Positions 62,026-64,000 of a DNA stretch of 64,000 nucleotides are shown piece by piece. Under the pieces are notes generated by a model. That model had not been told where the DNA came from. It did no database searches and saw nothing but the letters and a program-made list of their open reading frames with translations. Numbering within the stretch: the first letter of the stretch is position 1; every line of letters starts with the position of its first letter. Origin of the DNA: Gracilimonas sp965227215 (GTDB lineage: Bacteria > Bacteroidota > Rhodothermia > Balneolales > Balneolaceae); the NCBI GenBank assembly GCA_965227215.1, contig OZ245729.1, positions 2,542,001 to 2,606,000 of the forward strand, in the 5' to 3' direction. The position numbers and the translations under genes were made by a program.

Positions 62026-63087
62026 ATGGCACTGCATAAATACATTTGGATGCTTTTGACTCTGTTGCTTCTGAGTGGCGGCTGGGGGAGTTCGTTGTTT
62101 GCCCAAAATATATCTCAACCGGACACAATCTCAGTTCAAGCTCAGGATACCACACTGACTCAAAAAATAGATTCTCTCATAAACCAACGAATGTCTCGTC
62201 TCGATTCGGTTATAATGAAGTTAGAGCAGCAGGGGGGTATTTCGCAAGATACATCACAGGTTTCAGGAGATGCTGAACAGGCACTAGCTCAGCTGGAGCA
62301 GGTGATATCGTGGCCGAAGGTCATCATGATTATCCTGTTTTTTATTGCTACTTATTATGTGACATCCTTCATCAGTACCATTCTGGGGAATTTTTCGGAA
62401 CGCATTTCCAAATACCGCCTCCGTATAAAACGGATGGTTCCTATTGTCCGTGTGGTGGTATGGACCCTGGCGATATATGTGGCAATCGCCGGCATCATTC
62501 AGCCACCTTATGCAACCATAATTACGGTGATGGCTTCGGTTGGTATTGCGGTCGGGCTGGCTTCGCAGGACGTGCTCAAAAACCTGTTTGGCGGGGTGAT
62601 GCTGATTCTGGATCGGCCGTTTCAGGTGGGTGATAAAATCCAGTTTGCCAATCATTACGGGGAAGTACAGCAAATCGGACTGCGATCGAGCCGTATTGTT
62701 ACCCCTGGGGATTCCGTGGTAACCATTCCCAATGGAGAGTTGATTAGAACAGCTGTATCCAATGCCAACACCGGCGCACTCGATTGTTTGGTGGTGACCA
62801 ATATCTACCTGCCGGCTGAATGTCCGGTGGAGGAAGTGAAGGAGGTGGCTTATAAAGCCGTAATCGCTTCGCGCTTTGTATTCATGAAAAAACCCATCAG
62901 CATTATGGCAGAAAATGAAATGCATGAACGCCGGTTTGTGCTAAAGCTGAAGGTTAAAGCGTACGTACTGGACATTCGCTATGAATTTCCTTTCCAAACC
63001 GATGTGACGGAGCTTATTCTCACCGAATTGAAGAAGAGAGGCATTATCCGGGATGAAACCCTGCACCAGGAGATAGTTGGGGATTAA
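62026..63087 (+). CDS. MscS-family mechanosensitive channel with N-terminal exported extension
   Basis: A 353-residue channel. It starts with a signal peptide (ending SSLFAQ) and a short periplasmic coiled segment (IDSLINQRMSRLDSVIM). Membrane helices lie at about 103-121, 140-160 and the pore helix 172-190 (ASVGIAVGLASQDVLKNLF), followed by the MscS cytoplasmic domain starting FQVGDKIQF. It is translated right after the large ATPase (3-nt gap), so the ATPase may act on or through the channel. Confidence 0.93.
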   Translation: MALHKYIWMLLTLLLLSGGWGSSLFAQNISQPDTISVQAQDTTLTQKIDSLINQRMSRLDSVIMKLEQQGGISQDTSQVSGDAEQALAQLEQVISWPKVIMIILFFIATYYVTSFISTILGNFSERISKYRLRIKRMVPIVRVVVWTLAIYVAIAGIIQPPYATIITVMASVGIAVGLASQDVLKNLFGGVMLILDRPFQVGDKIQFANHYGEVQQIGLRSSRIVTPGDSVVTIPNGELIRTAVSNANTGALDCLVVTNIYLPAECPVEEVKEVAYKAVIASRFVFMKKPISIMAENEMHERRFVLKLKVKAYVLDIRYEFPFQTDVTELILTELKKRGIIRDETLHQEIVGD

Positions 63088-63132
63088 TATTGAAGAATGT
63101 ACTAGTGATTATTAGCTGATCTAAGCTTGTCA

Positions 63133-63161
63133 AGATTCTTCGGGAGTACCCTCAAAATGAC
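63133..63161 (-). repeat. Dispersed GTCATCTTGAG...GATCT repeat, copy 2
   Basis: Reverse complement matches 31284-31312 in 23 of 29 positions (shared ends GTCAT...CTTGAG-like and AGAT). It lies between the MscS gene and the convergent 134-residue gene and overlaps the end of the latter's spacer. Confidence 0.55.
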
Positions 63162-63566
63162 TCAGTCGTTGGGCACCAGCTTTGCCATGGCCGCATCCGG
63201 GCTATAGATGATCCGGAGGTCGGTATCATTATCTTCATCAAAAACCTTAATCGAGATTTCCTGATTAAATTCAATCTCGTCGATTTCATGAGGTTTGATC
63301 ATCAGCGGTTCCAGAAACTCGGAATCCAGTCCGCGCATGGTCTTGAGCTCCTCATTCAGGAAATCCATGTACTCCAGCTTTAAATTTCCTTCACGAATGT
63401 AGGTTATAATCAGCGAGTAGGCGACCTGCCCAGCATAGGAAAAGCGCTGCTGTAATTGCGAATTAAGCTTACGGACATCTTGTTGTCGTGCATAGAAGTA
63501 GAACTTCAATGCTTTTTCGAACAAAATTTTGTCTCGATCATTCAATATCTTTGTAATGGATTCCAT
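63162..63566 (-). CDS. Conserved-looking protein of unknown function
   Basis: A 134-residue cytoplasmic protein. The first half is helical (DRDKILFEKALKFYFYARQQDVRKLNSQLQ), the second is beta-rich and acidic (EIEFNQEISIKVFDEDNDTDLRIIY). No family is recognised. It is alone and converges on the MscS gene; it diverges from the thioredoxin-fold gene 43 nt away. Confidence 0.65.
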   Translation of the reverse strand: MESITKILNDRDKILFEKALKFYFYARQQDVRKLNSQLQQRFSYAGQVAYSLIITYIREGNLKLEYMDFLNEELKTMRGLDSEFLEPLMIKPHEIDEIEFNQEISIKVFDEDNDTDLRIIYSPDAAMAKLVPND

Positions 63567-63609
63567 GCACTGAAGTTAAAACCATTAATCGACAAAAGTC
63601 AGGAGCATT

Positions 63610-64000
63610 ATGTCAGCAACACCATCAACCATGCTGGAAATAGGAACGGAAGCACCGGATTTCACCCTTTCAAGCGTGAACGGAGGTAACCTGTCGTTGA
63701 GCTATGCCGATCAAAGCAAAGGTTTTGTGGTGATGTTTATTTGTAACCACTGCCCGTATGTGCTTCATATAGAAGATGAATTGGTGAATGTAGCCAATGA
63801 TTATATAGCCAGAGGAATTGGGTTTATTGCCATCAGTTCTAATGATGTAGAGAAGTACCCGGAAGACAGTCCGGAAAAAATGGCTCAGAAAGATTACCCC
63901 TTCCCGTATTTGTATGATGAAACTCAGGAAGTCGCCAAAGCTTATAAGGCTGCCTGTACACCGGATTTTTTCGTATTTGACGAAAACCGAAAACTGGTTT
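63610..64000 (+). CDS. Thioredoxin-family protein, truncated by window end
   Basis: ATG at 63610 opens a frame that runs past the right edge; about 130 residues are visible. It is an AhpC/TSA-like thioredoxin fold: IGTEAPDFTLSSVNGGNLSL, the active-site-like VMFICNHCPYVLHIEDEL (CxxC) and IAISSNDVEKYPEDSPEKM, then AACTPDFFVFDENRKLV. This pattern fits the redoxin group with CNHCPYV at the active site, probably cytoplasmic since no signal peptide is visible. Confidence 0.85.
   Translation, partial: MSATPSTMLEIGTEAPDFTLSSVNGGNLSLSYADQSKGFVVMFICNHCPYVLHIEDELVNVANDYIARGIGFIAISSNDVEKYPEDSPEKMAQKDYPFPYLYDETQEVAKAYKAACTPDFFVFDENRKLV

Overview
This window looks like a chromosomal segment from a marine or saline Balneolota/Balneolales-type bacterium (formerly placed near Bacteroidota and Rhodothermota). 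That is inference. It rests on a C-terminal type IX secretion sorting domain of the NYPNPFNPST type, a b558-type sdhC-sdhA-sdhB operon, the order yicC-gmk-rpoZ-coaBC, many lipoproteins and outer-membrane barrels, and moderate GC content. No rRNA, tRNA, CRISPR array or prophage was seen. Most of the window is housekeeping DNA, densely packed on both strands, with many 1-10 nt gaps and ATGA overlaps that imply translational coupling.

Layout. 1-2.4 kb: end of lepA, an unknown secreted protein, lepB. 2.5-6.7 kb: rlmN and a large FG-GAP protein with a T9SS tail. 6.8-8.8 kb: an ECF sigma module that resembles CnrYXH metal sensing, with two Spy/CpxP-like periplasmic proteins. 8.9-16.5 kb: DoxX-like protein, YgjP-like metallopeptidase, peroxiredoxin, MscS channel, beta-barrel protein, ZIP transporter and two porins. 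16.7-21.3 kb: phosphatase, a second ECF sigma factor, a PLP decarboxylase, and a cupredoxin/DUF4142/DoxX-like periplasmic set. 21.5-24.4 kb: menG-fabZ-panB-surE. 24.6-28.0 kb: lipoprotein, lipase-like hydrolase, acetyltransferase. 28.1-31.2 kb: coaBC, rpoZ, gmk, yicC. 31.5-34.1 kb: a NodU-family carbamoyltransferase with two small membrane proteins of the SxtK/SxtJ type. 34.1-36.1 kb: AT-rich lipoproteins, one with an internal stop. 36.1-44.2 kb: msrB, DUF1460, ftsH, then glmM, an SGNH-TPR protein, a cobalamin adenosyltransferase and a YigZ protein. 44.4-48.5 kb: sdhCAB. 48.5-52.4 kb: a frameshifted aminotransferase, two lipoprotein paralogues (one frameshifted) and a TM1410-type protein. 52.5-58.8 kb: recQ, SDR, coaX, udk and a cell-wall amidase. 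59.0-63.1 kb: a 1008-residue coiled-coil ATPase coupled to an MscS channel. The window ends inside a thioredoxin-fold gene.

The most striking pattern is intergenic. Many gene spacers are almost completely filled by segments bounded by inverted repeats that begin just after a stop codon. At least four sequence families are present. Two of these segments carry a small ORF between the arms: a GxxExxY (PD-(D/E)XK-like) gene inserted between sdhC and sdhA, and a four-helix-bundle gene of the 23S rRNA intervening-sequence type between recQ and a DUF4296 gene, flanked by a perfect 28-bp inverted repeat. Other copies with the same or similar architecture are empty. I propose that these are related small insertion elements with an IVS-like lifestyle in mRNA spacers. 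Three genes also look broken (nonsense at 34307, homopolymer frameshifts at 49307 and 51291). For these, real decay and assembly error cannot be separated from the sequence alone.
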